From contig NZ_JACHBX010000001.1 in assembly GCF_014200505.1 (NCBI RefSeq), forward strand, positions 1,054,001 to 1,118,000: a stretch of DNA of 64,000 nucleotides, in the 5' to 3' direction. This document shows positions 24,328 to 33,667 of the stretch, in pieces. Position numbers and translations under genes: made by a program. This stretch comes from Massilia aurea (lineage in GTDB: Bacteria; Pseudomonadota; Gammaproteobacteria; Burkholderiales; Burkholderiaceae_D). Under the pieces are notes generated by a model. That model was not told where the DNA came from and did no database searches. It saw only the letters and a list, made by a program, of their open reading frames with translations. Each line of letters opens with the position of its first letter. The first letter of the stretch is position 1.

Positions 24328-26616
24328 ATGCAAACAGCCATCGACAAGATCCGCGAACTGCGCGCACTGCACGACGACGGCCTGCTGAGCCGGCAAGAGT
24401 TCGAGCTGCGCAAGAACGCGATCCTCGACGCGGCCTATCAGCCGGGCGAGCGGCCTGCCGACCCGGATGCGCTCTACGACGCCTCTGCACCTGCAGCGCG
24501 CCCGGGCACCGAAATCGGCCTGATGACGGGTCAGGAAATCGGCCCGCAAAACCGGCGCTACCGGCTCGAACGCCTGATTGCGCACGGCGGCATGGGCCAG
24601 GTGTGGCAGGCGACCGACCTCGCCACGCATGCCGAGCTGGGGCACAGCGCCCAGGTGGCGCTCAAGATCCTGCCGGCGCATGCGACGTCTGCTGCCAGCC
24701 ACGCCAAGCTCCTGATCCAGGAAGCCACGCGCGCGCGGCGCCTGGCGCACGAACACATCGTGCGCGTCTACGAATGGGCGCAGGACCCGGCCACGTCGAG
24801 CTTTTTCCTGATCATGGAATATCTGGAGGGCGAGGACCTCGACGCCGTGCTGGCGCGCGAAGGCCGACTGCCATTGGCGCGCGTGCTGGCCTTGCTCGAC
24901 CCTGTCGCCGCTGCGCTCGACTATGCGTGGGACCGGCATCACCTCGTCCACCGCGACATCAAGCCGGGCAATGTGTTCGTCACGACCAAGGGCGACGTCA
25001 AGCTGCTCGACTTTGGTATCGCGGCGCGCGCGCGAGCCAGCGGCCCGGCATCGAAGCTCGATGCCCCGGCCACGTCCGGCACGGCCGGCTACCGCGCGCC
25101 GGAAGCCGTGATCGAAGGCCGCACACCGGAGTCCACGCTGGACGTGTATGCGGTGGCCGTCATGATCCACCAGCTGCTCACCGGCGTGCTGCCTGGTGAG
25201 CCGGGTGGCACGGTGCCCGAGACGCTGGGTGCGCGCCAGTGGGAGGTGCTGCGCGGCGGTTTCGGGCGCGATCCGGCGGCGCGCCCGGCCAGCGTGCACG
25301 CGCTGCTGGCGGCGATCCGCGCGGCGGCCGGGCCGTCGGCCGTCGAACAGGCGGCGCAGGATGCCCGCGAGCGCATCGAGCAGGAACGCGTGGCGCGCGA
25401 ACTGGCAGCGCGGCGTGCGATCGAGGCCGAGGCGGCCGCCGTCGTCAAGGCGCAGCAGGACGAACAGCGCCGCGTGCAGCTGCGCGAGCAGCAGCGGCGT
25501 GAACGGCTCGAGGCCGAACAGGCGCGCCTGGCGCGCAAGGAATCGCTGCGCCAGCAACTGCTGGCACGGCGCGACGAAGAAGTCGCCAAGACCCAGGCGG
25601 CCAAAGAGGAAGCCGCGCGCAAGGCCGCGCAACTCAAAGCGGCGGCAGCCTATCTGGCGCAGCAGAAAAAGGCGCGCGAAGAGGCTGCTGCGGGCACGGT
25701 GAACGAGCCTGTCAGCCAGGAACGGGCACCCGACGCAGCAGCGGCCGTGGCGGTGGCAGTGGCAGTGGCAGATGCGCCGGCAGCGACGGCGCCGGTCGCC
25801 GACACCGGCATCCTGCGCGACGCCTTCATCGACGGCAGTGGCAGTGGCCCGGCGATGGTGCTGATCCAGACAGGCCGCTTCCAGATGGGTTCTCCCGAGC
25901 ACGAGCGGCGCATCGCGATGGCGGCCGGTTCGCAGAAGAACTGGATCGCGCGTGAAACCCCGCAGCACTGGGTCGGCATCGAGCGTCCGTTTGCGATGGG
26001 CCGCTATCCGGTGACGGTCGGCGAGTGGCGCGCCTTCGCGCAGGCAAGCAGCTGGCAGCCGGCCGGCGAGGTGGACTGGGCCGCGCCGGGCTTCCCGCAA
26101 ACCGACGACCATCCGGTGGTCGGCGTGACGTGGTTCGATGCGCTGCAATACGTGGCGTGGCTGAGCGCAGCGACGGGCAAGCGCTATCGCCTGCCAAGCG
26201 AAGCGGAATGGGAATACGCGTGCCGCGCCGGCACGAAGACGGCCTTCAACACGGGCGACACCATCGCCACGACGCAAGCCAACTTCGATGGCACCTTTAC
26301 CTACAACGGCGGGCCGCGCGGCGAGTTCCGGCACGGCACCACGAAGGTCGACACCTTCGCACCGAACGCCTGGGGCCTGCACGATATGCACGGCAATGTC
26401 TGGGAATGGGTGCAGGATGTCGTGCACGAGAACTACGACGGCGCACCGGGCGACGGCAGCGCCTGGGAAACGGGCGGCGACCAGGTGCGCCGCATCCTGC
26501 GCGGCGGATCATGGCTGTACAACCCGCGCTACCTGCGCTCGGCGCTGCGCAACGGCTTCTCGGCCGTGCTGTCCAATGACATCGTCGGGCTGCGCGTCGT
26601 GCGCGAGCTGATGTAG
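24328..26616 (+). CDS. SHOCT - Ser/Thr kinase - coiled coil - FGE/sulfatase-modifying-like protein
   Basis: A 762-residue multidomain cytoplasmic protein. Residues 5-35 form a SHOCT motif (LRALHDDGLLSRQEFELRKNAIL). Residues about 75-340 are a Hanks-type kinase with a G loop (HGGMGQVW), the VALKI lysine, H208-R209-D210 and D228-F-G. Residues about 345-460 are a charged coiled coil. Residues about 495-762 are a formylglycine-generating-enzyme-like domain (MVLIQTGRFQMGS, YRLPSEAEWEYACRAG, GNVWEWVQD, RILRGGSWLYNPRYLR). Kinase-FGE fusions are known (for example chlamydial Pkn1). All catalytic kinase residues are present. It lies seven bases after the SPFH gene. The substrates are unknown; candidates are the FHA proteins in the window. 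Confidence 0.9.
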   Translation: MQTAIDKIRELRALHDDGLLSRQEFELRKNAILDAAYQPGERPADPDALYDASAPAARPGTEIGLMTGQEIGPQNRRYRLERLIAHGGMGQVWQATDLATHAELGHSAQVALKILPAHATSAASHAKLLIQEATRARRLAHEHIVRVYEWAQDPATSSFFLIMEYLEGEDLDAVLAREGRLPLARVLALLDPVAAALDYAWDRHHLVHRDIKPGNVFVTTKGDVKLLDFGIAARARASGPASKLDAPATSGTAGYRAPEAVIEGRTPESTLDVYAVAVMIHQLLTGVLPGEPGGTVPETLGARQWEVLRGGFGRDPAARPASVHALLAAIRAAAGPSAVEQAAQDARERIEQERVARELAARRAIEAEAAAVVKAQQDEQRRVQLREQQRRERLEAEQARLARKESLRQQLLARRDEEVAKTQAAKEEAARKAAQLKAAAAYLAQQKKAREEAAAGTVNEPVSQERAPDAAAAVAVAVAVADAPAATAPVADTGILRDAFIDGSGSGPAMVLIQTGRFQMGSPEHERRIAMAAGSQKNWIARETPQHWVGIERPFAMGRYPVTVGEWRAFAQASSWQPAGEVDWAAPGFPQTDDHPVVGVTWFDALQYVAWLSAATGKRYRLPSEAEWEYACRAGTKTAFNTGDTIATTQANFDGTFTYNGGPRGEFRHGTTKVDTFAPNAWGLHDMHGNVWEWVQDVVHENYDGAPGDGSAWETGGDQVRRILRGGSWLYNPRYLRSALRNGFSAVLSNDIVGLRVVRELM

Positions 26617-26687
26617 ACAAGACTGGAAGGCGCCGGGCGATCCGGTGTACAGTCAGGCATTCCCTTTCCTTTTTTACGACACCTGCC

Positions 26688-27578
26688 ATGGCCATCGCGC
26701 ACCTGTTTCGATCCCACGATAAAGACCTGGGCGGCGGTTTTACCGTGCGCCGCCTGTTGCCCGCTGCAGCCCGCCAATCCATCGGCCCGTTCCTGTTTTT
26801 CGACCACATGGGACCGGTGGAAGCACCGGCCGGCGCCCGCCACGATGTGCGGCCGCATCCGCATATCGGGCTCGCTACGGTGACGTACCTGTTCGAGGGC
26901 GCGATCATGCACCGCGACAGCCTGGGCACCGAGCAGCGCATCGAGCCGGGCGCCGTCAACTGGATGACGGCCGGTAGCGGCATCGTGCATTCCGAGCGCA
27001 CGCCTGAAGATCTGCTCGAACGCACGCGCCGCACGCACGGCCTGCAACTGTGGGCGGCGCTGCCGCGCGAGCACGAAGAAACGCCGGCTGCGTTCAGCCA
27101 CACACCGGCCGACCGGATTCCCGAGATTGCACTTCCGGGCGCCACGGTGCGGCTGCTGGTGGGCAGCGCGTTCGGCCAGACGTCACCGGTGCCGACCTTC
27201 AGCCAGACGCTGTACCTCGATGTGCAGCTGGCGCCCGGGGCTGCCATCGAACTGAACGACCTGCCCGATGAAACCGCGCTGTACGCGCCGTTCGGCACGA
27301 TCGAGATCGACGGCGAGCCGGTCCCCGCCAACACGATGGCGATGCTCGAGCCGGGGGCGGCGGTGCGGGTGAGCGCCGCTGCCGGCGCACGCTTTGTCGT
27401 GATCGGCGGGGCGCCGCTCGACGGCAAGCGCTTCATTTTCTGGAACTTCGTCTCCAGCAGCCGCGAGCGCATCGAACAGGCGGCGCGCGACTGGGAAAAC
27501 GATCGCTTCGTGCCGTTGGCGGGCGACAATGAACGCATCCCGCTGCCGCAGTGGCCGCCAACCTGGCGCCGCGACTGA
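26688..27578 (+). CDS. Pirin-family protein
   Basis: A 296-residue pirin with both cupin halves. The N-terminal cupin shows the family signature around DVRPHPHIGLATVTYLFEG and GSGIVHSE, with the metal-binding His and Glu residues. The C-terminal cupin (about 180-290) is normal. It is 71 bases downstream of the kinase gene and probably has its own promoter. It is only distantly similar to the pirin at 3228-4109 and is closer to the YhaK/YhhW type that starts FRSHDKDLGGGF. The role is unknown; pirins are redox-linked or quercetinase-like. Confidence 0.9.
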   Translation: MAIAHLFRSHDKDLGGGFTVRRLLPAAARQSIGPFLFFDHMGPVEAPAGARHDVRPHPHIGLATVTYLFEGAIMHRDSLGTEQRIEPGAVNWMTAGSGIVHSERTPEDLLERTRRTHGLQLWAALPREHEETPAAFSHTPADRIPEIALPGATVRLLVGSAFGQTSPVPTFSQTLYLDVQLAPGAAIELNDLPDETALYAPFGTIEIDGEPVPANTMAMLEPGAAVRVSAAAGARFVVIGGAPLDGKRFIFWNFVSSSRERIEQAARDWENDRFVPLAGDNERIPLPQWPPTWRRD

Positions 27579-27655
27579 CCTTGCCGCGGGGCTAACGCGC
27601 GCCCGTTCGGTGCGGGCGGGCGTAATCTGGCATCACTCTGTACGTGTCAATACGA

Positions 27656-27664
27656 GGGAGGTGA
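27656..27664 (+). promoter_or_regulatory. Near-perfect ribosome binding site for a 36-residue gene
   Basis: GGGAGGTGA lies four bases before the ATG at 27669. It matches the anti-Shine-Dalgarno sequence almost fully and is the main evidence that the very short gene is translated. Confidence 0.7.
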
Positions 27665-27668
27665 TGCC

Positions 27669-27779
27669 ATGAAAATTCCTGAACACCTGCGTGCGCCGGC
27701 GATCGTGTTCGCCCTGCAGGCCGTGTTGCTGGCGGGTGCGGCGCTGGTTTTTCTGGTGCTGGTGCCGTCGTACGGCTGA
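27669..27779 (+). CDS. Single-span membrane microprotein (36 residues)
   Basis: A 36-residue protein with a short polar start (MKIPEHLRAP) and one hydrophobic helix (about 11-33, rich in Ala, Val, Leu), ending SYG. It has an exceptionally strong ribosome site. It ends immediately next to the last base of the convergent FHA gene. Nothing in the short sequence suggests a family. The context of kinase, FHA and phosphatase genes suggests, weakly, a small membrane partner for one of them. Confidence 0.55.
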   Translation: MKIPEHLRAPAIVFALQAVLLAGAALVFLVLVPSYG

Positions 27780-29360
27780 TCAGGCGCTGAGGGCGGCAGC
27801 AAGCAAACTGCGGCGGTCGACGCTGCGCCGGTCGGCGCGTGCCTCGGGATAGGCCGTGGGGACGAAGCGCGCCGCCATGCCCATGCCGGATTGTTGTACG
27901 CGGTCGAGCGTGCCACTGATCGCCAGCGGCGCGTCGCGCCCGCTGGCGCGGTCACGTTGCCAAAAGCCGCCATCACGGTGGAACAGCAGCGGAAGGGCGA
28001 CCGCACGCGGCATTGCGACCGGCTGTGCGCCAGCGCCGTTGAGCGCTGCCTGACCGGCCGGCGGCACCGCATCCGGCGCCATCAGATAAAAACACTCGGC
28101 GCGTGCGCCCGCATCGAGCCGGTGCAGCACGACCGCGTGCGCCAGCAGCGCCGTCACCTCGAGCGTGACGATGCCCTTGATGCTGGCCGTCAGTTCGATG
28201 CGCATGCCCAGGCGCAGCTGGACCGGCATGTGTTTGCCAGGCCAGACGCCGTCGAGCAACAAGCCGTAGCGCGAGACGTCTTCGATTTCGAACCCGGCGC
28301 GGCTGCGGCGGATGATGGCGTGCCGGCCCGATAGCCGGCGCGTCAGGCCACCGATCTCCATGCCGGTTTCGCCATGGTGGGCCAGCAGCACGTCGGCGTC
28401 GGGTGCGTCGAGCTCGAAGCGGCCGAGCATGAATTCATCGAGCGCGAACAGGCGCACGTGGCGCTGCGTGGCTGAATCGGCTTCGGCGTGCACAAGGCAC
28501 GCGCTGTCGGTCAGGCACGGGTGCGCGGCAGGCTGGGCCGGCAGGTCGATCTCGATCAGGTCTTCGTCCCAGGCAATGGTGGTCATGCCCATATCGATCT
28601 TGCCGGTGCCGTTGCCGCCGTCCAGGTTCAGGTGGGCAATGGATGCGTTGCGGGCGACGACATCGATATCGATCCGGCCGCCGCCCGGTGCATTGACGCG
28701 GGCGATGCCGGCGTCGTCGGCCGTGACGCGCACGTTCTTGTGCGTGGCGAGGAAGGTCTGGTGGATTTCACCCAGGCTGGCATCCTGGCGCGGCACCAGG
28801 ATCACGGGCGAGCAGGTCCAGGTGCGACTGGCATCGGGCGCATGGGCATGGCGGCTGTGCAGTTCGATCTCGATGCGGTACTGGCCGTGTTCGAGGCCGC
28901 GCGATGAAAATTCGAGAAACAGCGGCCGCCAGTCGCCGCGCGAGGTGCGCTGGAAGCAATAGCTCTCGCCGCCGTGCAGGCGCAGCGCCGAATGAACAAG
29001 CATGCGCACGTCGGGCGCGCAATCCATCGGCATGCCACGCAGCTCGAGACGCAGGGCCTGGCGACCACCGGCCGCGCGCGGATCGAACCCGCTGATGTGC
29101 AGTTGCGGGCGCTGCAGGCTGGTCGGGGCTGGTGTAGCCGGGACGACCGTGTCCCGGCGCGTGCGCACCGCGCTGATCGTATCGAAACTGGCTGGCAAGC
29201 CATCGACCACCGCGTTTGCCGACGGCGGCAACGGCGCAGCGTGCGCCTGATACGCACCGGCCGCCGCCTCGGGCTGGGCATGCCCGTGCGCGCACCGCAC
29301 CTCGCCGGGGGCGACCCAGACGGTGCAGTGCGGATGCGCGGGATTGCGGCAGCGATTCAT
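27780..29360 (-). CDS. FHA-domain protein with N-terminal Cys/His cluster
   Basis: A 526-residue cytoplasmic protein. The N-terminus has a possible zinc site (C4, C12, C23, H25, H27; RCAHGHAQ) resembling the C-terminal CxHGH cluster of the SPFH protein at 22266-24320. Residues about 300-400 form a forkhead-associated domain with the phosphothreonine-binding residues G313-R314 and S344-G-R-H (LSGRHAII), so it should bind phosphothreonine. The flanking regions are beta-rich and unassigned. It is transcribed from about 29400 downstream of the phosphatase gene, convergent with the microprotein gene. It is a natural reader of kinase output from the genes at 24328 and 44409. Confidence 0.85.
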   Translation of the reverse strand: MNRCRNPAHPHCTVWVAPGEVRCAHGHAQPEAAAGAYQAHAAPLPPSANAVVDGLPASFDTISAVRTRRDTVVPATPAPTSLQRPQLHISGFDPRAAGGRQALRLELRGMPMDCAPDVRMLVHSALRLHGGESYCFQRTSRGDWRPLFLEFSSRGLEHGQYRIEIELHSRHAHAPDASRTWTCSPVILVPRQDASLGEIHQTFLATHKNVRVTADDAGIARVNAPGGGRIDIDVVARNASIAHLNLDGGNGTGKIDMGMTTIAWDEDLIEIDLPAQPAAHPCLTDSACLVHAEADSATQRHVRLFALDEFMLGRFELDAPDADVLLAHHGETGMEIGGLTRRLSGRHAIIRRSRAGFEIEDVSRYGLLLDGVWPGKHMPVQLRLGMRIELTASIKGIVTLEVTALLAHAVVLHRLDAGARAECFYLMAPDAVPPAGQAALNGAGAQPVAMPRAVALPLLFHRDGGFWQRDRASGRDAPLAISGTLDRVQQSGMGMAARFVPTAYPEARADRRSVDRRSLLAAALSA

Positions 29361-29440
29361 GTCAGATTGATCAGTTTAGAAAGTTCGAAAACGGTATTGC
29401 AAGCTTACGCTGTTTTCAGCAGGCACGGCGCACCGAGCTC

Positions 29441-29453
29441 GTTGATTATCAAC
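29441..29453. promoter_or_regulatory. Palindrome upstream of the FHA gene
   Basis: GTTGATTATCAAC, a perfect 6-bp inverted repeat around one base, in the AT-rich 138-base gap between the FHA and phosphatase genes. It is a possible operator; no protein can be assigned. Confidence 0.35.
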
Positions 29454-29498
29454 ATTATTTACCTACAGCATCAAATTATTTTGCCATCTTTCCAACGT

Positions 29499-30479
29499 TC
29501 AATATCTGGCGCCGTCGTCGTCCAGCGGCAAGGCGGTTTCGTCGGCGTGGCGGGGCAGGGGGCGCAGCACGAGCGCCGTCAGATTATCGGGTTGCAGACC
29601 AGCAGGCGGCTCGTGTTCCATCAGTCCGAACAGGCGTTCGACGAGCGTCGCCGCCGCTGGCGCATCGGCCAGCAGCGCCGGCCAGCGCGCGACAAACCTG
29701 TCCGGCTGGGCGCACGACCAGAAGCCGTCGGTGGCCAGCAGATAGGCTGCGTCGGCCCGCAACTGCAGCGCGCGGCGGTCGGGCAGGTGGGCCAGCCAGC
29801 ATGGCAGGTTCGCGGGCGTGAGCGCAAACAAGCCATCGGACAGGCGCGATGGATCGGCAAAGGCATTGCCAAGAATGAATGCCTGGGCAATCTGCGGCGC
29901 GTGGCGGCCATGGACTTCGCGCCACCAGTCGGCTTCGCCAAGGCGGCCGGCGAGTGCGGCGCCGGTGGCCGGTACGTGGTCGACCGTCAGCGCCGTGGCC
30001 TGCTGCGCATCGAGTTCATACAGCCGCGAGTCGCCCACGTGGTACAGCAGCGGCGCGGCGCCGGGCGGCAGTTCGAGCAGCGTGAGCGTGGTGCCGGGCC
30101 GGCCCGTCGCGCCGGCGCCATCGGCAAACTGTGCCTGCAGCGTGGCGTGCAGGACATCGAGGTGGGCCGTCAACGCAGCGAGTGTCGTGCAGGGCGGCAT
30201 GGCAAGAAGACCGGCGGCAAGCGCTTCAGCCGCTTCGCGCCCGTGGCCATGGCCGCCCATCCCGTCGAGGACTGCCAGACGACCATGCCCGGCGGGCCAG
30301 CCGGTGATCGTCGAGATGACCGGCAGCTGGTCATGCAGATGGCAGGCGCGGCCGTCGAAATCGATGACGACGAGATTGTCCTGGTTTTCGCTGCGGGTGG
30401 CGGGCCCCACGCCGACGCGGCTCGCGACGGCGACATCGAAGGAGGGGGCAAAGCGAAAGTCGGCAAGCGTCGAAGGCAT
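29499..30479 (-). CDS. PP2C-family Ser/Thr protein phosphatase
   Basis: A 326-residue soluble PPM/PP2C phosphatase, the counterpart of Hanks kinases. The metal-binding motifs are in place: S30-E-N-Q-D34-N, V70-L-D72-G-M-G-G-H-G, then the later Asp in LLATDGFWS and the C-terminal DNLTALVL. It has no membrane anchor, unlike mycobacterial PstP. It is upstream of and on the same strand as the FHA gene, with a 138-base gap that may hold a separate FHA promoter. It is divergent from a GNAT gene. It probably dephosphorylates proteins modified by the two kinases of the window; that is inference from context. Confidence 0.9.
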   Translation of the reverse strand: MPSTLADFRFAPSFDVAVASRVGVGPATRSENQDNLVVIDFDGRACHLHDQLPVISTITGWPAGHGRLAVLDGMGGHGHGREAAEALAAGLLAMPPCTTLAALTAHLDVLHATLQAQFADGAGATGRPGTTLTLLELPPGAAPLLYHVGDSRLYELDAQQATALTVDHVPATGAALAGRLGEADWWREVHGRHAPQIAQAFILGNAFADPSRLSDGLFALTPANLPCWLAHLPDRRALQLRADAAYLLATDGFWSCAQPDRFVARWPALLADAPAAATLVERLFGLMEHEPPAGLQPDNLTALVLRPLPRHADETALPLDDDGARY

Positions 30480-30645
30480 GGGCTGGGGCTGTGGTGGGAT
30501 GATGACACTGTACTACTGTTTGTTGGCAAGTCATGCGCTGAACAGATGCGATTATTCGCGCCACCCGAGGGCAATGAACCTGCAGCCTGGAACACCGGGC
30601 ATGGTATGTTGACGTTTCCATCACACCCTCCTCGAAAAACGCGCC

Positions 30646-31122
30646 ATGGTCATCCGTCCCCTCGATTCTGCCGACGTGCCGGTCCTGGCGCCGGCCATGG
30701 CCGCGCTGCTGCGCAGCCTGGCGCTGGAATTCATCGTGCACGAATCAACGCCGCTCGGCGCCGCGGCCTTCCTGGCCGAGAATGACGAGCAAGGCATCCG
30801 CGGCTACCTGGCGCGCGGGTATGCCTATCATGTTGCGCTTGATGGCGAGCGGCTGGCCGGCTTCATCGCGATCCGCGACAACAGCCATCTGTTTCACCTG
30901 TTTGTCGGCACGGCCTGGCAGCGGCAGGGACTGGCGCGGCGCCTGTGGCACGCCGCGCGCGCTGCCGCCATCGCGCGCGGCGGAGACGGCAATTTCACGG
31001 TCAATGCGTCGAACTACGCCGTGTCGGCCTATGAACGGCTTGGCTTCGTGCGGGTGGCGCCGACCCAGTGCGTGAAGGGCCTGTCGTTCAATCCGATGCA
31101 CCTCGCCTGGGCAGGGAATTGA
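30646..31122 (+). CDS. GNAT-family N-acetyltransferase
   Basis: A 158-residue acetyltransferase. The core acetyl-CoA site is visible as LFVGTAWQRQGLARRLWHAA (about residues 84-103), the Q/R-x-x-G-x-A loop of the family, with the expected N-terminal VIRPLDSADVPVLAP start and the C-terminal YERLGFVRV segment. The substrate cannot be deduced. It is divergent from the phosphatase gene; the 166-base gap between them carries no clear promoter match. Confidence 0.9.
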   Translation: MVIRPLDSADVPVLAPAMAALLRSLALEFIVHESTPLGAAAFLAENDEQGIRGYLARGYAYHVALDGERLAGFIAIRDNSHLFHLFVGTAWQRQGLARRLWHAARAAAIARGGDGNFTVNASNYAVSAYERLGFVRVAPTQCVKGLSFNPMHLAWAGN

Positions 31123-31229
31123 CCCAGTTGCCTGACCTAAGTCGCCGGCCATGTAACGTACTGTGCACTTTCAGTATATATTGCCTCGCGACAAAAGTTT
31201 TCGTTTTGGCAGCAGGTTACAATGGTGGT

Positions 31230-31248
31230 CGTCCGTATTGATCGGACG
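31230..31248 (+). other. Short stem-loop in the leader of the flippase gene
   Basis: CGTCCG, seven bases, CGGACG: a 6-bp stem about 115 bases upstream of the flippase start, just after a TACAAT (31218-31223). No T run follows, so it is not a good terminator. It may be a leader structure or chance. Confidence 0.25.
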
Positions 31249-31363
31249 TGAGCGGTGCATTGGCGCGCCGTGCTCGACAAGTTTTGATGATGATGATTCT
31301 GCATAACCCGATCCGCACACTTCCTGCAACCGTCCTGCCCAAGGCAGCATGGGAGACATGGGC

Positions 31364-32671
31364 ATGAGCGCGACAGCGCCGTCGATGCCTTCCATTTCGC
31401 GCGCGTTCGGCAAAACCCTGATGACCACCATGGGCATGACCGTGGTGGGATTCATCTCATCCGTCATCACCGCCCGCATATTGGGTCCGGAAGGGCGCGG
31501 CCTGCTGTCGGCGGCCATCCTGGTCTGTTCGCTGTCCGCCGGTATCGCGCAGTGCGGCATGGGCAGCAGCTATCTGTATCACTTCGGGGCGGCGCGGCAG
31601 TTTCCGTATCTGCGCTTCCTTCTGCTGTCACTGCTGAGCATCAGCATCTTTGCCACTGCGCTGGCCGCGGCAGGGCTGCAATTGAGCGACGCGGTGCAAC
31701 TGCACCGGTTCATGTGGCTGATCCTGGCGTTTGCCGCGTTCATGGCAAGCCAGATGTATCTCTTCACGCTGACCCAACTGCATTCGGATCTGCATTTCTT
31801 CAACATTCTGCGCTTTACGCAGGTGTTCGGGAATCTGGTCCTGATGCTGCCCCTGGTGCTGTGGTTCGACGTGGTGAGCTTTGAACAGATCCTGGCCACG
31901 CAATTGCTGATGCTGATTGGCGTCACGGGCATGGGGCTGTGGTGGACACGCAAGCACCGTGTCTGGCAATTGAAGGTCGAGGTCAAGGAGCCGGTTCAGC
32001 CCTGGGTGGTCTTGCGCTATGGTTTTCACCAGCAGGGCATTGGGTTGCTGAGCTTATTTCTGGTCAATTTCGACAAGCTGTTCCTGCTCAATCGCGGCAC
32101 TATCCGCGAATACGGTTTCTATGCGCTGGCATTCACGACGTCGCGCCTGATCGGGGCGGTGCAGGAATCGGCGTCGGTCGCGCTGTTTTCGCGCTTTGCC
32201 GGCCGGGATGAGCAAGCACTGAGCCAGTCGGTGCGCAATACCTTCCGCGTGACGTTCATGCCGCTGATGGTGCTGGCCGCGATCGGCGGTGCGCTGTCGC
32301 CCTGGCTGCTTAACCTCATCTATGGCAAGTCCTTTGCGGCGATGACGATGCCGTTTGCGATCTTGCTGTTCGAATGCGTGATCGGTGGCGCCAGCTGGAC
32401 GCTGGCGCAGCGTTTCACCGCCGCCGGGCAACCGGGGCTGGTACTGGCGCGCCAGATCATCGCCGTGGTCCCGGTGCTGATCGCGATCCCGTTTCTGCCG
32501 CAGGAAAATACGTATGTCTGGCTGGCGGGATTGATGCTGGCGGGGGCGTGTCTGCGCTTGATCACGACGATCATTCTCGGGGTGCGCCGGCTCAATGAGC
32601 CGATGCCCGATTTCATCCCGACCCGCGGCGACCTTGCCATCCTGCGCCGGCTAGTGACGCGTACTAAGTAA
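31364..32671 (+). CDS. Polysaccharide-lipid flippase (oligosaccharide flippase family)
   Basis: A 435-residue inner-membrane protein with about 12 helices, of the MATE/Wzx-like polysaccharide biosynthesis family. The typical opening (GMTVVGFISSVITARILGPEGRGLLSAAI) is clear. It should move a lipid-linked oligosaccharide across the inner membrane. Three in-frame ATGs exist (31349, 31358, 31364); GGGAG at 31351-31355 favours the last. It is followed after 21 bases by a polysaccharide pyruvyl transferase gene, so the pair likely contributes to an exopolysaccharide or glycan. No other glycan genes lie beside them, so the rest of the pathway must be elsewhere. Confidence 0.88.
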   Translation: MSATAPSMPSISRAFGKTLMTTMGMTVVGFISSVITARILGPEGRGLLSAAILVCSLSAGIAQCGMGSSYLYHFGAARQFPYLRFLLLSLLSISIFATALAAAGLQLSDAVQLHRFMWLILAFAAFMASQMYLFTLTQLHSDLHFFNILRFTQVFGNLVLMLPLVLWFDVVSFEQILATQLLMLIGVTGMGLWWTRKHRVWQLKVEVKEPVQPWVVLRYGFHQQGIGLLSLFLVNFDKLFLLNRGTIREYGFYALAFTTSRLIGAVQESASVALFSRFAGRDEQALSQSVRNTFRVTFMPLMVLAAIGGALSPWLLNLIYGKSFAAMTMPFAILLFECVIGGASWTLAQRFTAAGQPGLVLARQIIAVVPVLIAIPFLPQENTYVWLAGLMLAGACLRLITTIILGVRRLNEPMPDFIPTRGDLAILRRLVTRTK

Positions 32672-32692
32672 CTTGATTTTTCGGGAGTAGCC

Positions 32693-33634
32693 TTGAGTAA
32701 CCATCGTTTGATGATGCAGGATCTGCAAAACAAGCATGACACCATTCATGATTTGCTGAAGGGCAGAGACTTTCATTACATCGATATTCCGATGCACGAC
32801 AATATCGGCGACCTGCTCATCATGCAGGGCACGCTGGCGTTCTTCAGGAAGAAGCGCCTGTCGCCGCGCACGATATCGACGTCGTGGGCATTCGATCCGT
32901 CATGGGTCAAGCCGGGCGATATTCTGGTGTTTCACGGGGGCGGCAATTTCGGCGACCTGTACGCGAACATCAACGAGATACGCGAAGAGATCATCACGCG
33001 CTTTCCGGCTAACCGCATCGTGATGTTGCCGCAAACCGTGTTCTTTGCGAGTGAAGCGACGCGTGACCGGTCGGTCGCCGTGTTCCGGCGCCATGCCGAT
33101 GTCCACATTTTTGTGCGAGATAAAGCGTCGCAGCAGATTGCGAATCGATTTTCCGAGAATGTGTATCTGGCGCCCGATATGGCGCATCACCTGTATCCGA
33201 TTGCGAGCAGCGGCAAGGCCAGCGGCGTGCTGCGCATCGAGCGCGTGGACACGGAAAAGCCGGTCGTGCCGGCGTCGCTGAAGGATGCGCAATTCGATAC
33301 CCGAACCGACTGGATCGAGGTCGTGGGCAAGGATAAGCGATTGATCGATTTTGCCTGGCGCATCCAGGCGGCCTTTATCAAGCGCGGCTGGCAAACCTGC
33401 AAGAAGCTGATCGGGCCGTGGTACTGGATACCGGTCGCGCAGCGCTTTTCGTCCAGGGCCGTGGCGCTGTTCGCGCGCCATGACCATATCGTCACCGACC
33501 GCCTGCACGGCCACATCCTGGCGTGCCTGATGGACAAGCACCACACCGTGATCGACAACAGTTACGGCAAGAATTCCACATACATCGACGAATGGACCGC
33601 CCACAGCGATCTGGTGCGACTGGTGAAGGTCTGA
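32693..33634 (+). CDS. Polysaccharide pyruvyl transferase family protein
   Basis: A 313-residue cytoplasmic enzyme of the CsaB/WcaK-type family, which adds ketal pyruvate to sugars of exported polysaccharides. The family pattern is present: NIGDLLIMQGTLAFF near the start, DILVFHGGGNFGDLY, then the C-terminal VTDRLHGHILACLM with the conserved D-R-L-H-G. The start is TTG at 32693 with GGGAG upstream (about nine bases). It directly follows the flippase gene. The acceptor sugar is unknown. Confidence 0.88.
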   Translation: MSNHRLMMQDLQNKHDTIHDLLKGRDFHYIDIPMHDNIGDLLIMQGTLAFFRKKRLSPRTISTSWAFDPSWVKPGDILVFHGGGNFGDLYANINEIREEIITRFPANRIVMLPQTVFFASEATRDRSVAVFRRHADVHIFVRDKASQQIANRFSENVYLAPDMAHHLYPIASSGKASGVLRIERVDTEKPVVPASLKDAQFDTRTDWIEVVGKDKRLIDFAWRIQAAFIKRGWQTCKKLIGPWYWIPVAQRFSSRAVALFARHDHIVTDRLHGHILACLMDKHHTVIDNSYGKNSTYIDEWTAHSDLVRLVKV

Positions 33635-33667
33635 TCGCATGCCCGTTTTTTCCAAGGATAGTACCTC

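Noticed and set aside
28974..30785. Plus-strand frame of about 600 codons
   Set aside because: Antisense to the FHA and PP2C genes, both of which have clear domains.
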